20,000 bases of DNA. Source: Chromera velia (lineage: Eukaryota > Sar > Chromeraceae). Each line of letters starts with the position of its first letter. Positions within the stretch are counted from its first letter, which is position 1. The translations under genes and the position numbers were made by a program. Location: positions 4,588 to 24,587 of the forward strand of contig JAHBMJ010000211.1 in assembly GCA_018398765.1 (NCBI GenBank), given 5' to 3'. Positions 17,236-20,000 of the stretch are shown in pieces. Below the pieces are notes generated by a model. It saw only the letters and a list, made by a program, of their open reading frames with translations, was not told the origin of the DNA and made no database searches.

Positions 17236-20000
17236 ATGTCTTCTTCACTTGTTTGTCACATCGACAAGAAGGCCGACGAATGCTTCGAGGGAATTCAGAC
17301 CGCCATTCCGCTGGTGCGCACACTGAAGACGCTCTTTATCCCGACTTTGGTGAGGAAGACCGTGCGAGCCGTGAAGACGGGCTGCGTGAAAGTGCTCTCT
17401 GATGCGGAGACTTGGGTGAAGGCAAAGGTCTGTTTCTCATCCAATTGGCCCGCGGGCTTGAAAATTTCCCGTACAACTTACCCCTGTCAATTCAGACTTG
17501 GAAAACATTCGCCTTTCGTGCTTTAACTGACTGCAGGCTCTGTCAGAGGAGCAACAGGAGAGATTCCTTGCCAAGGGTAGGTCAGACACTTTTTGCCGTT
17601 ATGTGTTGTTTGAGCTCGCCTCCCCCCACCGTCGCTTTCTTTGCTTCTCCGCACTTTCCCCGCCTAGCAAGACTTAGTGGAACTTTGAAGCTCAATTGCT
17701 CATCGCTGTCAGGTTTATGAGGCTTGTTCTTTATTTGAGGAAGAAACAGGGGGCGAAGAGCACTTGCAACCGATTTTGGTCCAGTCCTTTCGCGTGCAGT
17801 ACGTCCTTCCCTCCGTTGCCGTCTATTGCTCTCTTCCTTGAGCTCCTCCGCCCGATTGCGCCCGATTGACGCCCCTTCACCCTCATTGAGCCACTGCGTC
17901 TGTATGTTGGACCCAGTTTTTTTCTTCTGAAACGTTGTGCACTTCTCTCTGAAGAGAGTCGGGTTGCACGTGCTTACCCTTACCCCCGCCTTCTCTCCCT
18001 CCCTCCCCTTCTTTTGTCTGCAGCCATCTCCCTGTGGGTTGACAACACGAACGAAGACCCCCACGTCGCCTTCGAGCGCCTTCAGAAAGACCTCGAGAAG
18101 GCCTACAAGGAGAGCTTCGTGCAGCCAGTACACGAGTCAGTCAGTCAGTCAGTCAGTCAGTCAGCTAGTCGCCAGCGACACCCTTTCCTGCTCTCAGCCT
18201 GGTTTCAATGGTCGCTTAGTCCGCTCCCAAACAAACCGAAAAAACTGCATGACTTCCAAGGTCAGGGCAAGGCTGCTCCTTTAGTGTTATACATTACCTA
18301 CGTGGCTCCATGATTCCTCGATCAGCTTTCGACTGCCGCTCCTGCCCCTAGCTTGCGTCCTCTCCTCTCCTCTCCTCTCCTCTCCTCTCCTCTCCTCTCG
18401 TGATCCACTGTCCTAGCTCCTGCATGATGTCCTCTGGTTCCCCTCCTTTTCGGTCTGTGCTTACGTTTGTATCTGTACATATCGAGAGGTCAAATCATGA
18501 CTCTTCCTTCTGCTCTCCCTCCCTCCCTCCCGCCCTCCCGGTATCTCTTCCCTTCCTTCCTGCCTGCAGGATCAGAGCGACATACCAAGAGTACGCTGGC
18601 AGAGGCCCGATCACCCGAGGCTGGAAGGTGACGCAGCAAGCAGGTGTTCAGGTCGTCTCTGTGGGAAAACTCGCATGTGGGGGAATGAAGGTGAGTACGT
18701 TTCTGTCTTCTTGTTGTTCTTCTCCTATTTATGCATGAGTCTGCTTGATTGTGTAGTGGTGAAGGCGAGAGGGCCTGGCTGAAAGGTTTCCTGGTGCTTT
18801 CCTTTTCTCTTTGTGCCGTCTGCGTCTTTCTGACTGGCTGACTGACTGACTGACTGACTGACTGGATGGATGGATGGATGGACGGACGGATGGATGGATG
18901 GATGGATGCATGGATGAATGGATGCATGGATGGACGGATGAACAGATCTCAATGACAGCCCACTGATTGTCTTTATTTTTTGCGTTGTGTTCGCGACCTC
19001 TGTCATTACATGACGGTATCCACCCTTCTCTCCACCTCTCAGCTTTATCGCCTATTCTTCCTTCTCTCTTCTTCCTGCAGGTTGTCATGAGCAACGGTGC
19101 GGTTGGAGTGTTCTCTGTCACAAAAGGGACCATCTCTCTCGCGGGCACAGGGATCAAGGTCACCGTATCCACCGCCCTCACGACCTCAAAGCAGGTTGCT
19201 ACCACTGCCCTCTGCACCACCAAGCAAGTGATTGCCCACATCCCCAGAAACAAGCAGCAGCTCATGCTGCGTGCGAGCGAGGGCAGAGACCTAGCAGAGA
19301 AGTACGGAAACCTCGCAGCCGACAAATTCCTCGACACCGCAAAGTTCGTTGCCTCCAACTCCCCGAATTTTATCAAGACTACCCAGACAATCCAATACAT
19401 CATCACCACACCCACCGCAGAAATCAAGGTCACCGTGATGACCTTCGTGAAGGACGGCATCACATACTACGCAGGCATGATCAAGGACCCCAGAGGTACC
19501 CTGAATGCCTTCCTGACGACCTTCAAGACCCTGTACCGCCAGACTGCCACCCGAGCCCGGCAGGCCCTCCCAACCAGATCGGACCTCCGAGCCCTCCCCT
19601 CAACGGTCCGATCGACAGTCGCAGCCACACCCGCGTTCCTCAGACAGAAGGTCACGACCACGTACGAAGTTGCCCTCCATCACTCTACGAAGGTCGAGGC
19701 CTTTGTCAGGTCCTCGATGGCGATTGTTCCGTTCCTGAAGGACTACTCTGACATCGAACTCTCCCAGGTGAGAGAGTTCCTCATCCGACAGGCAGCACAG
19801 AGCCTCAATGCAATCAAGAACCCTGTCGCGACCACCACAGCTGTTGTCTCTTTCGCCAAGAGGGCAGGGGGGCAGGTGCTGTCGACCACGTCCTCCGCAG
19901 CCATCAACACAGCAGCAGCAGTAGCAGGCAAGGCAGTGGCAGTGGGTGAGGTGGTGGTCTCGAAGACCATTGGCAAGGAGCCTGCGAGAAGGACTGCGAA
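17236..20000 (+). CDS. Five-exon gene for an amphipathic-helix-rich protein, runs off right edge
   Basis: Exons by eye: 17236-17427, 17537-17576, 18024-18135, 18570-18690 and 19081 to the window end. The first four junctions agree in phase (0, 1, 2, 0), and each intron ends CTGCAG with donors GTCTGT, GTAGGT, GTCAGT and GTGAGT. The first in-frame ATG is 17236; an in-frame TGA at 17098-17100 lies upstream. The 461 residues visible have no stop. Exon 1 reads [20 protein letters not shown] onward; exon 2 [13 protein letters not shown]; exon 3 has [19 protein letters not shown]; exon 4 [16 protein letters not shown]. The long last exon is rich in Thr, Val, Ala, Lys and Gln in helix-like blocks, some about 11 residues apart ([10 protein letters not shown] then [10 protein letters not shown]). 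This resembles the texture of lipid-surface proteins such as perilipins, but no family is recognised. No signal peptide or clear membrane span. Introns hold tetra- and pentanucleotide repeats. Confidence 0.8.
18136..18164 (+). repeat. (GTCA)n microsatellite starting at a 5' splice site
   Basis: Seven GTCA units begin exactly at the donor of intron 3 of the right-hand gene. The first unit supplies the only donor position that keeps phase without adding codons; later units offer the same GTCAGT motif every 4 bases. Confidence 0.85.
18361..18399 (+). repeat. (TCTCC)n microsatellite
   Basis: Nearly eight perfect TCTCC units in intron 3 of the right-hand gene, about 170 bases before the acceptor. 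Confidence 0.95.
18829..18943 (+). repeat. (CTGA)n then (GGAT)n compound microsatellite
   Basis: A run of CTGA units passes into GGAT units with GGAC and GCAT variants, in intron 4 of the right-hand gene. Minus-strand open frames with Ile-His-Pro-Ser periodicity here are repeat artefacts. Confidence 0.95.

Noticed and set aside
18725-19463. Minus-strand frames with [11 protein letters not shown] periodicity, including a 244-residue frame
   Set aside because: Part is the GGAT microsatellite and the rest is the antisense of the spliced plus-strand exon 19081 onward, which is phase-consistent with four upstream exons.

Overview
The window reads as nuclear DNA of a eukaryotic microbe with spliceosomal GT-AG introns, long gene-poor stretches, many microsatellites and dispersed repeats. 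The style (serine-rich and ankyrin-rich proteins, short phase-consistent introns, acceptors almost always ending TGCAG) suggests an alveolate alga, perhaps a chromerid such as Chromera. That is inference only; nothing here fixes the species.

Layout. The left edge holds the last exon of an acidic, cysteine-containing protein (+). From about 570 to 7470 there is no well supported gene. This stretch holds a small TIR/TSD element near 1.5 kb, a short GAATTTAGA minisatellite, two dispersed repeat families (A: 2598-2816 and 3153-3383; B: 2971-3148 and 7104-7288) and a 2.4 kb minisatellite of roughly 46-bp units (3735-6101). Next comes an ankyrin-repeat gene (7471-10159, +) whose proposed first exon encodes a myristoylation-type start (MGCGAS) and whose centre carries a block resembling fungal HET domains. 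After 1.1 kb of AT-rich spacer lies a minus-strand multi-exon gene (14467 back to 11320). It appears to join an N-terminal CAP/SCP domain to a disordered tail of about 600 residues. A divergent 63-residue gene (14585-15039, +) starts 117 bp away. A repeat-rich spacer with a CA/GA microsatellite and a GC-rich palindromic patch leads to a five-exon gene (17236 to beyond 20000, +). Its exon phases all agree; it encodes a protein rich in amphipathic-looking segments and runs off the right edge.

The genes show no common pathway. The most notable points are the ankyrin plus HET-like protein, the CAP domain fused to a long disordered tail, a 5' splice site lying at the start of a (GTCA)n microsatellite, and a dispersed repeat whose two copies keep a perfect hairpin through a compensatory change. 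Exon boundaries were inferred by eye from splice motifs and reading phase and have no transcript support.
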